A stretch of 12,695 nucleotides of DNA from Gammaproteobacteria bacterium (GCA_003229995.1 QIGJ01000330.1:1-12695); one strand, 5' to 3'. Counted from the stretch's first letter, positions 1 to 7,995 are shown. Program-made: numbers and translations. Notes: generated by a model not told the origin, from the sequence alone.

Positions 1-512
1 TATCCGCCGGGCAGACTTTGGAAAATGGCATTGTGTTCGCTATCAATGGGTAACAGCTCAGCATTGTTTTCCCGCACGGCATCCATTAATACTTTCCCCG
101 ACATCACCAACGCTTCTTTATTTGCCAGTAAAATACGTTTTCCGGCATGCGCGGCAGCCAGTGTCGGGCGCAACCCGGCCGCTCCCACAATAGCCGCCAT
201 CACCTGTCGGGTTTGTTCCAGCGCCGCCACCATCTCCAGGCTATCCACCCCGCTTAACACTGTGGTTTCCAGTCCTGCCGTCCGTAATCGTTGTTGCATC
301 TGCTCTGCGGCATTGGCATCAGCCAGCACAGCATACTCCGGCACAAAGGCGCGACATTGTTCAAACAGTCGATCTACCTGTGTATTTGCGGTTAATGCCA
401 CCACGCGATAACGCTCAGGGTGCCGGGCAATCACATCCAGCGTACTCACGCCGATGGAACCGGTGGCTCCTAAAACGGTAACGCCAATCGGGCCCGTGGG
501 AATAACGGCCAT
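1..512 (-). CDS. dxr: 1-deoxy-D-xylulose 5-phosphate reductoisomerase, N-terminal part (cut by window edge)
   Basis: DXP reductoisomerase (IspC) makes 2-C-methyl-D-erythritol 4-phosphate from DXP with NADPH, the first committed step of the MEP isoprenoid pathway, in the cytoplasm. About 170 residues are present; the C-terminal half lies beyond the left edge. Seen: the NADPH-binding motif LGATGSIG at residues 14-21, a LANKEAL motif near 129-135, and the metal/substrate segment [14 protein letters not shown] at about 155-168, where D157 and E159 match the family's metal ligands. The ATG overlaps the cdsA stop as TGATG (510-514), and no strong Shine-Dalgarno sequence lies upstream, so translation is probably coupled to cdsA. 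Identity is near certain from motifs and from the cdsA-dxr gene order. Confidence 0.96.
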   Translation of the reverse strand, partial: MAVIPTGPIGVTVLGATGSIGVSTLDVIARHPERYRVVALTANTQVDRLFEQCRAFVPEYAVLADANAAEQMQQRLRTAGLETTVLSGVDSLEMVAALEQTRQVMAAIVGAAGLRPTLAAAHAGKRILLANKEALVMSGKVLMDAVRENNAELLPIDSEHNAIFQSLPGG

Positions 513-1366
513 CACGCTACACTGGTTCCGGTTAACCCCGTCAACCAAAGCCCCACCACAAAAACAGGCGCAGCGGCGGTAACGCTGTCGATACGATCCA
601 GTACACCGCCGTGTCCGGGTAGCAAGGTGCCACTGTCTTTAATCCCGGCGTGGCGTTTAAACATGCTTTCGGTGAGATCCCCCAACACGGAAAAAATAAC
701 CGTCACCAGCGACAAGACAACGAATACCGGCCACAGGTTCCCAGACAGGCCCAAAACCTGAGCTGCGGCGATGGCATAAAGTGTGCTGATGGCCACTCCA
801 CTGCCCACACCCTCCCAAGTCTTCCCTGGACTCACTGCCGGTGCCAGCTTGCGTTTACCCCACGCCCGACCGCCAAAGTAGGCACCGGAATCTGCCACCC
901 AGATAAGACTCAGCAGATACATCACTAACAATGGCCCCTGCTCACCACTGGCGTGCAAACCCACCACCGCCAGCCAAGTGGGTAATAATACCAGCAAACC
1001 AATCAGAGACAGCATTGCGGATGACGACCAACGCTGTAACGTCCGTGGATAACCCAATACCCATACCGTTGCCAACAACCACCAAAACAGGCTGAGTATC
1101 GGTAAAGCCAGCCAATCGGTCGTCGTACCTGCCGAAAAAGAGTCTTGTTGAAAAAACCAGAGACTAATCAGGCCCAGTGTCACGACGACGACGTAAAGAA
1201 TACGCTGCCAAACCACCTTCAGTTGCATAAAACCCGTCCATTCCCAGGCACCCTGCACAATAAACAGGGCAAGCACCAAGGCAAGATAAGGTGTCGGCAG
1301 GCTCAAGATGCCCCATACCACCAAGGGTACCAGAATGGCGGCCGTCATCAGGCGCTGTTTCAGCAT
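512..1366 (-). CDS. cdsA: phosphatidate cytidylyltransferase (CDP-diglyceride synthase)
   Basis: Integral inner-membrane enzyme that makes CDP-diacylglycerol from phosphatidate and CTP, the branch point for bacterial phospholipids. It is 284 residues, normal for the family, with hydrophobic segments through most of its length. The C-terminal family signature is complete at residues 234-260: S-M-F-K-R, then K243-D244, then PGHGG and LDRID with D257, R258 and D260. Other conserved pieces are [12 protein letters not shown] (156-167) and SPGKTWEG (179-186). Its ATG lies inside the end of uppS (7-base overlap) and its TGA overlaps the dxr start. The three genes therefore form a tightly coupled block linking wall lipid carrier, phospholipid and isoprenoid synthesis. 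Confidence 0.97.
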   Translation of the reverse strand: MLKQRLMTAAILVPLVVWGILSLPTPYLALVLALFIVQGAWEWTGFMQLKVVWQRILYVVVVTLGLISLWFFQQDSFSAGTTTDWLALPILSLFWWLLATVWVLGYPRTLQRWSSSAMLSLIGLLVLLPTWLAVVGLHASGEQGPLLVMYLLSLIWVADSGAYFGGRAWGKRKLAPAVSPGKTWEGVGSGVAISTLYAIAAAQVLGLSGNLWPVFVVLSLVTVIFSVLGDLTESMFKRHAGIKDSGTLLPGHGGVLDRIDSVTAAAPVFVVGLWLTGLTGTSVA

Positions 1367-2157
1367 CCCGTTTCGCAGACCTTGTTATTCTGTTCAACCT
1401 GTTGGCCGGTACGGCCAAAACGACGCTGTCGGGAGGCAAACGAAGCAATGGCATCGCTCAACGCATCAATATTAAAATCCGGCCATAAAATATCGCTGAA
1501 ATAAAATTCGGTATAAGCCAATTGCCATAACAGAAAATTACTGATGCGGCTTTCACCCCCCGTGCGAATAAACAAATCCGGCTCCGGCAAATCCGCCAGA
1601 CACATACCATCCGCCATGCGCTCCGGCGTAATGTCTTCCACGCTCAATTGACCGGTTTGCACTTGGGTAGCGAGCGATTTTGCCGCCTGAGTAATATCCC
1701 AACGCCCCCCATAGTTGGCCGCGACAACAACCGTCAGCCCAATGTTGTTTTGCGTGAGCGCCTGTGCCTCTGCAATGCGTGTTTGCAGCGCTTTGCTGAA
1801 TCCTCTGATGTCACCAATCACCCGCAATCGCACATTATTTTTGTGCAGACGCCTCACCTCTCGTCCCAATGCCGTCATGAACAACTCCATGAGCAGACCC
1901 ACTTCCTGTTTTGGGCGACGCCAGTTCTCACTGCTGAAAGCAAACAGCGTCAATACTTCAACACCACTTTTGGCACAACCCTCCACCACACCGCGCACAG
2001 CTTCCACACCGGCACGATGCCCCATAATACGGGGTTGATTACGTTTTTCCGCCCAACGTCCATTGCCATCCATAATAATGGCAACATGCCGGGGAATATT
2101 TTGTTTTCCGACAGAAAGCGTCGCAGAAGAAGTATCAGAGGAGATGTCATTTGCCAT
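1360..2157 (-). CDS. uppS: undecaprenyl diphosphate synthase (cis-prenyltransferase)
   Basis: Cytoplasmic cis-prenyltransferase that adds isopentenyl diphosphate units to farnesyl diphosphate to build the C55 carrier used for peptidoglycan and O-antigen. Its 265 residues are slightly longer than the E. coli enzyme, with extra residues before HVAIIMDGNGRWA (24-36); D30 matches the catalytic aspartate. Also seen are FSSENWRRP (74-82) and the C-terminal signature DLFIRTGGESRISNFLLWQ (194-212). The Shine-Dalgarno sequence is weak (CAGG about 9-10 bases before ATG). A 125-base gap separates it from frr; this gap contains a short inverted repeat (TGCCAT/ATGGCA, 2182-2196) but no promoter or terminator I trust. 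The 3' end overlaps cdsA. Confidence 0.97.
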   Translation of the reverse strand: MANDISSDTSSATLSVGKQNIPRHVAIIMDGNGRWAEKRNQPRIMGHRAGVEAVRGVVEGCAKSGVEVLTLFAFSSENWRRPKQEVGLLMELFMTALGREVRRLHKNNVRLRVIGDIRGFSKALQTRIAEAQALTQNNIGLTVVVAANYGGRWDITQAAKSLATQVQTGQLSVEDITPERMADGMCLADLPEPDLFIRTGGESRISNFLLWQLAYTEFYFSDILWPDFNIDALSDAIASFASRQRRFGRTGQQVEQNNKVCETGC

Positions 2158-2282
2158 TACAAAATACCTGCATCACAAATATGCCATTGAATGGCAAATG
2201 GTACAAAGAGAGAATGGCGTGATAACACGAGAGGCTCACTAATCGAATATAAAGTTAGTCATAATTAGAAAAAGGCGGAAAA

Positions 2283-2840
2283 TTACAGTGCCATCAAATC
2301 TTTTTCTTTTGCCTCCAGCAACGCATCCACTCCCACGATTCGTTTGTCTGTCAGTTTTTGGATAGCGGCTTCAGCCTGACGTTCTTCGTCTTCGGTGATG
2401 TCTTTTTCTTTGAGCAATTCTTTGAAATCACTGTTGGCATCACGACGAATATTACGAATCGCCACCTTGGCATGCTCACCTTCGGCACGCACCACTTTGG
2501 TCATGTCACGACGACGTTCTTCCGTCAATGCAGGCAAGGGCACGCGAATCACCGTACCCGAAGTGGCTGGGTTCAGGCCCAGATCAGAGGTCATAATGGC
2601 CTTTTCCACAGCCTGCACCATATTTTTTTCCCAGGGGGTTACTGTCAACATGCGGGCATCGGCAACACTCACTGTTGCCACTTGATTCAGCGCTGTTTCC
2701 GTACCGTAATAATCAACAGTAATGTGATCCAGCAAACTGGTATGCGCCCGCCCGGTGCGCAATTTTCTCAATGCATTTTTCAGAGCTTCAATGCTTTTTC
2801 CCATACGGGTGTCTGCATCCTGCTGAATTTCGTCAATCAT
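2283..2840 (-). CDS. frr: ribosome recycling factor
   Basis: Works with EF-G after termination to split the 70S ribosome from mRNA. I choose the ATG at 2840, giving 185 residues, the same length as E. coli RRF and beginning [14 protein letters not shown] good Shine-Dalgarno sequence (CAGGGA) lies about 7 bases upstream. A longer in-frame ORF reaches an ATG at 2897, but its extra 19 residues would run into the pyrH 3' end and do not fit the family. The sequence shows the conserved RTGRAH (48-53 region), [15 protein letters not shown], the segment [13 protein letters not shown], and the C-terminal [19 protein letters not shown]. It is 34 bases from pyrH and presumably cotranscribed. Confidence 0.97.
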   Translation of the reverse strand: MIDEIQQDADTRMGKSIEALKNALRKLRTGRAHTSLLDHITVDYYGTETALNQVATVSVADARMLTVTPWEKNMVQAVEKAIMTSDLGLNPATSGTVIRVPLPALTEERRRDMTKVVRAEGEHAKVAIRNIRRDANSDFKELLKEKDITEDEERQAEAAIQKLTDKRIVGVDALLEAKEKDLMAL

Positions 2841-2874
2841 TTGCTTTCCCTGGTTAATCTGTATTTTTTGCGTT

Positions 2875-3600
2875 TTATTTAACCAACGTCCCTTCATCTG
2901 AACCGCGCATAATACCCATCAACGCGCCCGGTTTGTTCATATTAAAAACACGCACCGGCATGGACTGATCACGACACAAGGCAATTGCCGTGGCATCCAT
3001 CACCGCCAGCCCTTTAGCCAACACTTCGTCATAACCCAGAGCACGGTACAACGTGGCATCCTTGTCCTTCATGGGGTCTGCGGAATACACACCATCCACC
3101 TTGGTGGCTTTCAGCACCACGTCGGCACCGATTTCAATGCCCCGCAAACTGGCCGCAGAATCCGTGGTAAAAAACGGACTGCCGGTGCCGGCGGCAAAAA
3201 TCACCACTCGGCCCTTTTCCAGGTGCCGTACAGCGCGGCGCTGAATGTAAGGCTCACACACCGTATCAATAGGCAACGCCGACATCACCCTCACCTGTAA
3301 GCCATGTCGTTCCAATGCATCCTGCAGAGAGAGTGCGTTAATCACTGTGGCCAACATGCCCATGTAATCACCAGTGGTACGATTCAGGCCACTGGCGGCA
3401 AGGCTTACGCCACGAAAAATATTCCCGCCACCAATCACCAGTGCCACTTCAATATCGGCGTCCACCAACTCCCGGATCTCAACAGAAGTTCGGTCGATAA
3501 CGGCGGGATCAATACCAAACTCGGCATCACCCATTAAAGCCTCACCACTCAATTTAAGCAGGATGCGTTTGTAAACCGTTGTCGCCTTTTCGTCTGTCAT
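2875..3600 (-). CDS. pyrH: uridylate (UMP) kinase
   Basis: Phosphorylates UMP to UDP with ATP in pyrimidine nucleotide synthesis. The family is a cytoplasmic hexamer of the amino-acid-kinase fold, usually GTP-activated and UTP-inhibited. It is 241 residues, as in E. coli. Seen in order: KLSGEAL (16-22), the nucleotide-binding GGGNIFRG (57-64), DYMGMLAT (78-84), [13 protein letters not shown] (138-150), and [13 protein letters not shown] (164-176), ending in [11 protein letters not shown]. The start gives the expected N-terminus before [13 protein letters not shown]; an AAAGG lies rather far upstream (about 13 bases). The 198-base gap to tsf is AT-rich and could carry a separate pyrH promoter, but no convincing -35/-10 pair stands out. 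Confidence 0.97.
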   Translation of the reverse strand: MTDEKATTVYKRILLKLSGEALMGDAEFGIDPAVIDRTSVEIRELVDADIEVALVIGGGNIFRGVSLAASGLNRTTGDYMGMLATVINALSLQDALERHGLQVRVMSALPIDTVCEPYIQRRAVRHLEKGRVVIFAAGTGSPFFTTDSAASLRGIEIGADVVLKATKVDGVYSADPMKDKDATLYRALGYDEVLAKGLAVMDATAIALCRDQSMPVRVFNMNKPGALMGIMRGSDEGTLVK

Positions 3601-3798
3601 TCGCTGATCGGTACCTTTTAATTGGATAATGCGTTTTTGATCATGTGTTGATGGAGCAACGCTGTTTATTTTTTAATCTCAATCAAGCGCTAAAAACATG
3701 CCGGAATGAGGTATTTTCAACTATTAAAGCGCCTACTTAACAGGTGCTATTAACTATTTGATTTCACTCAAATTTAAACAATAACACAGGAGCGGGCA

Positions 3799-4677
3799 TT
3801 AGCCGCCCTGGGCCTGGGCCATCACTTCTTCCGCAAAGTTTTCGACTTTCTTTTCAATGCCTTCGCCCACTTCCAGGCGGTCAAAACCCACCACGGTCGC
3901 ACCGGCCGCTTTCAACAGCTGCTCTACGGTTTGATCCGGGTCTTTCACAAAAGGCTGTCCCGTCAAAGTGATTTCCTTGAGGAATTTTTTGATGCGTCCA
4001 CCGACCATCTTTTCGACGATTTCCGGTGGCTTGCCACTTTCAGCGGCCTGCGCAGCAAAAATAGCTTTCTCTTTTTCAATGAATTCGGGATCAACATCCG
4101 CTTCAGACACGCAGGCAGGGTTGCTCGCTGCCACATGCATGGCGATATCTTTGGCCAGAGTTTCATCCCCCCCTTGTAATTCCACTAAAACGCCAATGCG
4201 GCCACCGTGTAAATAACAGCCCAGCACACCGTCTGTGGTTTTACACACAAACCGACGCACATTCATATTTTCACCCACCTTGGCAATCAGGTTTTTAGTC
4301 GCATTCGCGACTGTTTCGCCACCCTCCATACTCAATGCCAACAGGGCATCGATATCAGTCGGTTTCTGATCCAAAGTAACCTGCACCACAGCCGCTGAAA
4401 AATTCAGAAAGTCATCACCCTTGGTGACAAAATCAGTTTCACAATTGACTTCCACCATTGCAGTGCTTTTTCCGTCAGCACTGGTCTTGAACACCACCAA
4501 ACCTTCCGCCGCAACACGCCCGGCTTTTTTGTCAGCCTTGGCAGCACCACTCTTGCGCATCAATTCGATAGCAGCATCAATATCGCCGTCCACTTCCACC
4601 AGTGCTTTTTTGCACTCCATCATGCCGGAGCCGGTACGCTCACGCAGTTCTTTTACTAACGCAGCAGTAATTGCCAT
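3799..4677 (-). CDS. tsf: translation elongation factor Ts
   Basis: Guanine nucleotide exchange factor for EF-Tu. About 292 residues, near the gammaproteobacterial norm. Seen: the N-terminal UBA-like domain (residues 1-55, with [20 protein letters not shown]), the EF-Tu-contacting TDFV motif (81-84) inside EVNCETDFV, the core dimerisation domains, and the C-terminal module containing [12 protein letters not shown]. Two in-frame ATGs are possible, 4683 and 4677. I prefer 4677 because it yields [13 protein letters not shown], matching the usual MAEITA start, and puts the GAGG 10 bases upstream rather than 4. With 4683 the protein would carry MT in front. A possible attenuator lies between this gene and rpsB. 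Confidence 0.97.
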   Translation of the reverse strand: MAITAALVKELRERTGSGMMECKKALVEVDGDIDAAIELMRKSGAAKADKKAGRVAAEGLVVFKTSADGKSTAMVEVNCETDFVTKGDDFLNFSAAVVQVTLDQKPTDIDALLALSMEGGETVANATKNLIAKVGENMNVRRFVCKTTDGVLGCYLHGGRIGVLVELQGGDETLAKDIAMHVAASNPACVSEADVDPEFIEKEKAIFAAQAAESGKPPEIVEKMVGGRIKKFLKEITLTGQPFVKDPDQTVEQLLKAAGATVVGFDRLEVGEGIEKKVENFAEEVMAQAQGG

Positions 4678-4749
4678 TGTCATCGTTCCTCAAATGTCGT
4701 TGATTCTGATCGCACATGAAGGCTCGCGCATACCCTACCCTCACGTACC

Positions 4750-4786
4750 AAAAATCACTGGCGGATACCTCTGGCCAGCAATTTTT
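4750..4786 (-). terminator. possible rpsB-tsf intercistronic attenuator
   Basis: An inverted repeat lies between rpsB and tsf. CTGGC (4758-4762) pairs with GCCAG (4774-4778) across an 11-base loop, and after a 2x2 mismatch AAAAAT (4750-4755) pairs with ATTTTT (4781-4786). On the minus-strand transcript the hairpin is followed by ATTTTT, as in a weak intrinsic terminator. An attenuator between rpsB and tsf is known in E. coli; its function here is inferred. The five-pair core is short, so it would at most lower readthrough into tsf. Confidence 0.4.
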
Positions 4787-4873
4787 TCGTTCTATTTTTC
4801 CTGCCCTCTTTCTCCTGTCCTCTCCGTTTATCGCAAAGTGCCGTCAATAACAAAAGAGGGGCAGCCGTAGAAA

Positions 4874-5680
4874 TTATTCCGCAGCTGCCGCAGGGATTAC
4901 GGCTACCGGCGCTACCACTTCAGATGCTACCACCTCAGGAGCAGCGGCTTCAGCAGCGGTCACTTCCACAAAACCATCGTCGCCCCGAGCCTGTAGCACT
5001 GCTGCACGACTTTCCACGATGGCGTCAGCCACACCGCGCACATACAACTGGATAGCACGCATGGCATCATCGTTACCTGGAATGACATAATCAACGCCAT
5101 CTGGATTGGTGTTGGTATCTACAATGCCGACTACCGGAATACCCAGTTTGCGTGCTTCGGATACCGCAATTTTTTCGTGGCCGACATCAATAACCAGCAC
5201 AGCATCCGGCAAACCGTTCATGTCTTTAATGCCGCCCAGGCTACGCTCCAGTTTTTCCTGCTCGCGGGTCAACATCAAGGCTTCCTTTTTGCTAAGCTTG
5301 GCGAAACTGCCGTCAGCAGCCATGGCTTCCAGCTCTTTCAAGCGCTTGATGGAACGTTTGACGGTATTGAAGTTGGTCAGCATACCGCCCAACCAGCGAT
5401 GATTCACATAGGGCATACCCGCACGATCAGCATGCTCTTTAACGCTGTCGCGAGCTGCCCGCTTGGTGCCGACAAACAGTATCTTGCCTTTCCCGGCAGC
5501 CAGTTTGCTCAAAAAATTGGTCGCCTCTTTATACAGAGGCAGGGTTTTTTCCAGATTAACGATATGAATTTTGTTACGCTCGCCAAAGATGTACGGGGCC
5601 ATCTTGGGGTTCCAGAAACGGGTTTGGTGACCGAAATGAACTCCGGCCTCCAGCATTTGACGCATGGTCACTTGAGACAT
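4874..5680 (-). CDS. rpsB: 30S ribosomal protein S2
   Basis: Small-subunit ribosomal protein at the head-body junction, needed for S1 docking. It is 268 residues, longer than the roughly 240 of E. coli. The body (1-235) is canonical: [20 protein letters not shown] (6-25), FVGTKRAA (69-76), [11 protein letters not shown] (94-104), then the [36 protein letters not shown] and [13 protein letters not shown] segments. The last 30 or so residues are an acidic/hydrophobic Ala-Val-Glu-Pro tail with an internal [10 protein letters not shown] repeat, low-complexity and probably disordered. The ATG is preceded by a clear AGGAG about 7 bases away. It is the first gene of the minus-strand cluster and lies behind a structured leader. 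Confidence 0.98.
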   Translation of the reverse strand: MSQVTMRQMLEAGVHFGHQTRFWNPKMAPYIFGERNKIHIVNLEKTLPLYKEATNFLSKLAAGKGKILFVGTKRAARDSVKEHADRAGMPYVNHRWLGGMLTNFNTVKRSIKRLKELEAMAADGSFAKLSKKEALMLTREQEKLERSLGGIKDMNGLPDAVLVIDVGHEKIAVSEARKLGIPVVGIVDTNTNPDGVDYVIPGNDDAMRAIQLYVRGVADAIVESRAAVLQARGDDGFVEVTAAEAAAPEVVASEVVAPVAVIPAAAAE

Positions 5681-5856
5681 GTGCTACTCCTGATTTGTAT
5701 GGGTTAAACCTCCACGCATCCCATGTACCAACCCTTGCCGGAAAACCCCGGTTCAGGCACCCTGGTACATGTGTCGATACGTGTGCGGATTCAGGGGAAA
5801 CGGACAGGACAACAAAGCCACTTTTCCGCGATTTCCCCAGTGATTGCCTTAACGGC
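5681..5856 (-). promoter_or_regulatory. rpsB 5' leader, candidate S2 autoregulatory RNA
   Basis: The 176 or so bases between the predicted transcription start and rpsB carry strong pairing. CATGTACC (5722-5729) and GGTACATG (5764-5771) form a perfect 8-pair outer stem. Inside it TGCC-GAA/TTC-GGCA type pairing (about 5736-5758) forms a second stem. Nearer the gene, ATGGG/CCCAT (5699-5703 with 5720-5724) closes a hairpin that shares bases 5722-5724 with the outer stem, so the two cannot both form fully. S2 is known to repress its own rpsB leader in gammaproteobacteria; assigning this leader to that mechanism is inference from position and structure. Confidence 0.55.
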
Positions 5857-5862
5857 GCGGGC

Positions 5863-5891
5863 TTTATACCATATACGGCCTTTTTCAACAA
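5863..5891 (-). promoter_or_regulatory. rpsB promoter with GC-rich discriminator
   Basis: On the minus strand, -35 TTGTTG (5891-5886) and -10 TATAAA (5868-5863) are separated by exactly 17 bases, with a TGG extension before the -10. The next ten bases, 5862 down to 5853, are GCCCGCGCCG. A GC-rich discriminator of this sort is typical of ribosomal promoters under ppGpp/DksA stringent control. The -35 is poor, but the extended -10 compensates. The start site would fall near 5856. Confidence 0.65.
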
Positions 5892-5969
5892 TCAGATAAC
5901 TGATTTTGGCTGCAAAAAGAGACCATTATTGACACCTGATCCACAGCTGACAGACAGCAGGAAACCATT

Positions 5970-6737
5970 ATGAGCATTACCCTGAAGACCTTTGAAGATA
6001 TCGAAAAAATGCGCATTGCCGGTCAACTGGCAGCAGAACAACTGCGCATGATCGCCCCGCATATCCAACCAGGCATCACCACCAACGAACTGAACCAGAT
6101 TTGCCACGATTACACCATTAACGAGCAGCAGGCCATCCCTGCTCCACTCAACTACCATGGTTTCCCCAAATCCATCTGCACCTCCGTGAATAATCAGATC
6201 TGCCACGGCATCCCCAGTGCCAAAAAGCTCAAAAATGGTGACATTGTCAATATCGACATCACCGTTATCAAAGACGGCTACCACGGTGATACCAGTAAGA
6301 TGTTTTTCGTCGGCAAGCCTTCTATTCTCGCCGAGCGCCTGTGTCGTATCAGTCACGAATGCCTGAAACTGGGCGTGGAAATGGTCAAACCCGGCATCCA
6401 TCTGGGTGACATCGGCCACAGCATCCAAAAACACGCCGAAGCCAACCACTTTTCCGTAGTACGCGAATATTGTGGCCACGGTATCGGCAAAACCTTCCAT
6501 GAAGAACCGCAAGTGCTGCACTACGGTGACGCAGGCACTGGCGTTATCCTGGAGCCGGGCATGACCTTTACTATCGAACCCATGATCAACGCGGGCAAGC
6601 GCCACGTAAGACTGATGCCGGATAAATGGACCGTGGTCACCAAAGACCGCAGTCTCTCAGCTCAGTGGGAACACACGCTGCTGGTCACCGAAAACGGCTA
6701 CGAAGTGCTGACCCAATTGCCGGATGACGAGATTTAG
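5970..6737 (+). CDS. map: type I methionine aminopeptidase
   Basis: Removes the initiator methionine from nascent proteins with small second residues, at the ribosome exit. It is 255 residues, near the usual 264 for type Ia enzymes. All five metal ligands are visible: D96, D107, H170, E203 and E234, in the contexts NID, HGDTSK, CGHGIGKTFHEEP, FTIEP and WEHT. The substrate-contacting H79 is in ICHGIP. AGGA lies 8 bases before the ATG. The gene diverges from rpsB, the usual gammaproteobacterial layout. A TTGACA at 5929-5934 is present but has no matching -10 at 17 bases, so the map promoter is uncertain. glnD, often the next gene, is absent here. An 8-pair hairpin (6737-6756) overlaps the stop codon. 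Confidence 0.98.
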   Translation: MSITLKTFEDIEKMRIAGQLAAEQLRMIAPHIQPGITTNELNQICHDYTINEQQAIPAPLNYHGFPKSICTSVNNQICHGIPSAKKLKNGDIVNIDITVIKDGYHGDTSKMFFVGKPSILAERLCRISHECLKLGVEMVKPGIHLGDIGHSIQKHAEANHFSVVREYCGHGIGKTFHEEPQVLHYGDAGTGVILEPGMTFTIEPMINAGKRHVRLMPDKWTVVTKDRSLSAQWEHTLLVTENGYEVLTQLPDDEI

Positions 6738-6771
6738 GTCTGAATTTTTTCAGATCAACCCGCCACCCCCG

Positions 6772-6788
6772 GCAGTTACTGCGTTTTT
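6772..6788 (+). terminator. weak candidate terminator after map
   Basis: GCAG (6772-6775) and CTGC (6779-6782) form a 4-pair stem with a TTA loop, followed by GTTTTT. It is a short stem with a reasonable U-tract, 35 bases after the map stop. It may act with the 8-pair hairpin at 6737-6756. Weak support. Confidence 0.3.
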
Positions 6789-6883
6789 AATAAAACAACA
6801 CGACAATACTGAATACATTCAGCAGAGTAAAATGCCCTTTTGATGGGAGAAGTCTCGGTCTTATATGAACAGGAAAGGATGAA

Positions 6884-6913
6884 CGGGAAAGGCAGCCGTA
6901 ACCACCTTTCCCG
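6884..6913. repeat. 9-bp perfect inverted repeat
   Basis: CGGGAAAGG (6884-6892) and CCTTTCCCG (6905-6913) are exact reverse complements around a 12-base spacer, between the convergent ends of map and the small membrane gene. On the minus strand it lies 44-73 bases past the membrane gene's stop and is followed by TTCATCC rather than a U-run. It could be a Rho-assisted 3' end or an mRNA-stabilising hairpin, but is not a classical terminator. Confidence 0.5.
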
Positions 6914-6956
6914 CAATGCGTAAAAAAACATCAAACATTTATGAATTACGGCATAA

Positions 6957-7262
6957 TTACACAGCCCCTTTTTCCATATTGCCAGTCATGCCAAGTGGCA
7001 ACGAGAGGCTTGCAATAATCGGAGTTGCTGTTTTGTGTACCAGCGCATTTCTCACAGTATGGGTATAGAGGGTAGTGACAAAAAACTCACGTACAAGATT
7101 TTCACCTAAAATCCCCATAATCAGCGGAATGATGCTGACGAGTGCCAACCAGTTAATGAGAGGAGAAGCATCTTTAAAAAACATAAACGAAGCCAGTCCC
7201 GCTAAACTCGTTATTACAAGAAGTGACCGTGTAACCAGTGTAAAAGTGTATTGCGTTTTCAT
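6957..7262 (-). CDS. small membrane protein, two predicted helices, function unknown
   Basis: A 101-residue hydrophobic protein. I place the start at the ATG at 7262 (MKTQYTFTLVTR) because AAGGA lies 8 bases upstream; the longer in-frame ORF from 7316 has no such site. Two membrane segments are visible at about residues 11-29 (from RSLLVITSLAG to MFF) and 33-52 (from LINWLALVS to GILG), then a mixed tail with basic residues. The second helix, with the pattern IPLIMGILG, faintly recalls DUF2892/YgaP-type membrane domains, but the conserved cysteine expected there is missing and I do not assign the family. It stands alone, convergent with map, in AT-richer DNA. The coding call rests on the start site, the hydrophobic pattern and an uninterrupted frame. 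Confidence 0.7.
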   Translation of the reverse strand: MKTQYTFTLVTRSLLVITSLAGLASFMFFKDASPLINWLALVSIIPLIMGILGENLVREFFVTTLYTHTVRNALVHKTATPIIASLSLPLGMTGNMEKGAV

Positions 7263-7533
7263 GTTTGTCATCCTTGATGTTTGGTTATATGGAAGTAGTG
7301 TCCATTGAGAACACAACTCTTAGACGCACGCGCATTAAATTTGGTTGACATTTTTGTGAAAAATTACCATTTTTTTTTGATTTGTATGGAATAATGAGGT
7401 AAGAAAGGATCATTTTATTCAAACTTGTTACAATACATTAAGTTAGATGCATGTTGCGAGAAGTTATCTCAGAAATTTCTCATATCAGCCAGTATTATCA
7501 AACATTTTCCGTTTTACGGAACCAACATGGCCA

Positions 7534-7573
7534 GTTAAATCTGTTGATTAAAATGGTGGGTTAAGTCTGTTGA
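7534..7573. repeat. imperfect tandem direct repeat, period 26
   Basis: GTTAAATCTGTTGA (7534-7547) and GTTAAGTCTGTTGA (7560-7573) differ at one of 14 positions and are spaced 26 bases apart. They sit at one end of the GC-richer island (to about 7800), which contains the doubtful ORF. They could be protein-binding repeats or the end of a decayed element. Confidence 0.6.
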
Positions 7574-7801
7574 CTGATATGAATATCGAATCCAGATTTG
7601 ATGTCGCTTTTGTGTTTCATAACGGGTATAGGTGATTTTACCCGGGTTATTACGCCATAGCCTGAGATCCTGAGTAAAGTACTTGAGATCGCTGCACTGA
7701 AACTGGCTGATCATACCCTTCGGGTGGTTATCAGTTGGCCGATCACGCCGCCGCACACTGGCCAACCCTCGGAGACCCTGCTCACGGGTGACACCTGCCA
7801 C
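7535..7801 (-). CDS. doubtful 88-codon ORF, possible gene remnant
   Basis: An open frame from a GTG at 7801 to a TAA at 7535. The product is rich in Arg, Gln, Thr and aromatic residues (for example DLRLWRNNPGKITYTRYET) and resembles nothing I recognise. No Shine-Dalgarno sequence precedes the GTG. The surrounding DNA differs in composition from its neighbours, and the opposite strand and the second minus frame also have sizeable open stretches, so the frame may be accidental. It could be the tail of a decayed mobile-element gene, but no catalytic motif supports that. The direct repeats at 7534-7573 lie inside its 3' end. Confidence 0.2.
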   Translation of the reverse strand: MAGVTREQGLRGLASVRRRDRPTDNHPKGMISQFQCSDLKYFTQDLRLWRNNPGKITYTRYETQKRHQIWIRYSYQSTDLTHHFNQQI

Positions 7802-7966
7802 TGACCACTAACAATGAACCACCAAGCAGGCTTGTTTGCACAAAAAACCATGGCTACCTGCGGAAACCAGTATCCACTATTTTATTATGGCATTTCAGCA
7901 ATGTTGACCTGGTTTTATAGATGCTTTACCCTGGTTTGGCCTGAAAATTAACGATTTCCGGTATTT

Positions 7967-7995
7967 TTTACATCATTGATAAAATCTAATATAAA
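7967..7995 (+). promoter_or_regulatory. candidate promoter before the 22-codon ORF
   Basis: TTTACA (7967-7972) and TATAAA (7990-7995) match the -35 and -10 consensus at five of six positions each, with a 17-base spacer. A start about 7 bases past the -10 would fall near 8002-8003, leaving only about 5 bases before the ATG and cutting off the ribosome binding site. Either the real start is upstream (for example TTGACC at 7904-7909) or the message is nearly leaderless. Confidence 0.4.

Noticed and set aside
25..411. 128-codon open frame on the plus strand at the left edge
   Set aside because: It lies antisense to dxr, whose motifs are clear; the Ser/Ala-rich product is typical of a shadow frame.
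2182..2196. TGCCAT-TGA-ATGGCA inverted repeat upstream of uppS
   Set aside because: Six pairs with a three-base loop and no U-run or promoter context; too weak to call a regulatory site.
2841..2897. Longer frr reading frame starting at 2897
   Set aside because: It adds 19 residues not seen in the family and overlaps the end of pyrH; the ATG at 2840 has a clear ribosome binding site and gives the standard 185 residues.
3601..3798. Possible terminator or promoter in the tsf-pyrH gap
   Set aside because: Only an imperfect GGTGCT/AGCGCC-type stem and weak -35/-10 matches; nothing above chance for AT-rich DNA.
5929..5934. Perfect TTGACA upstream of map as a -35
   Set aside because: At 16-18 bases downstream there is no -10-like sequence, and little room before the ribosome binding site.
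5892..6605. 237-codon open frame on the minus strand opposite map
   Set aside because: It is the mirror of map codons; map has all metal ligands and a ribosome binding site, so this is a shadow frame.
7447..7551. 34-codon plus-strand frame starting at an ATG near 7447
   Set aside because: No ribosome binding site, no recognisable pattern, and it runs through the hairpin and direct repeat.
7535..7801. Toxin-antitoxin or transposase assignment for the 88-codon ORF
   Set aside because: No catalytic motif, partner gene, ribosome binding site or terminal inverted repeats support either.
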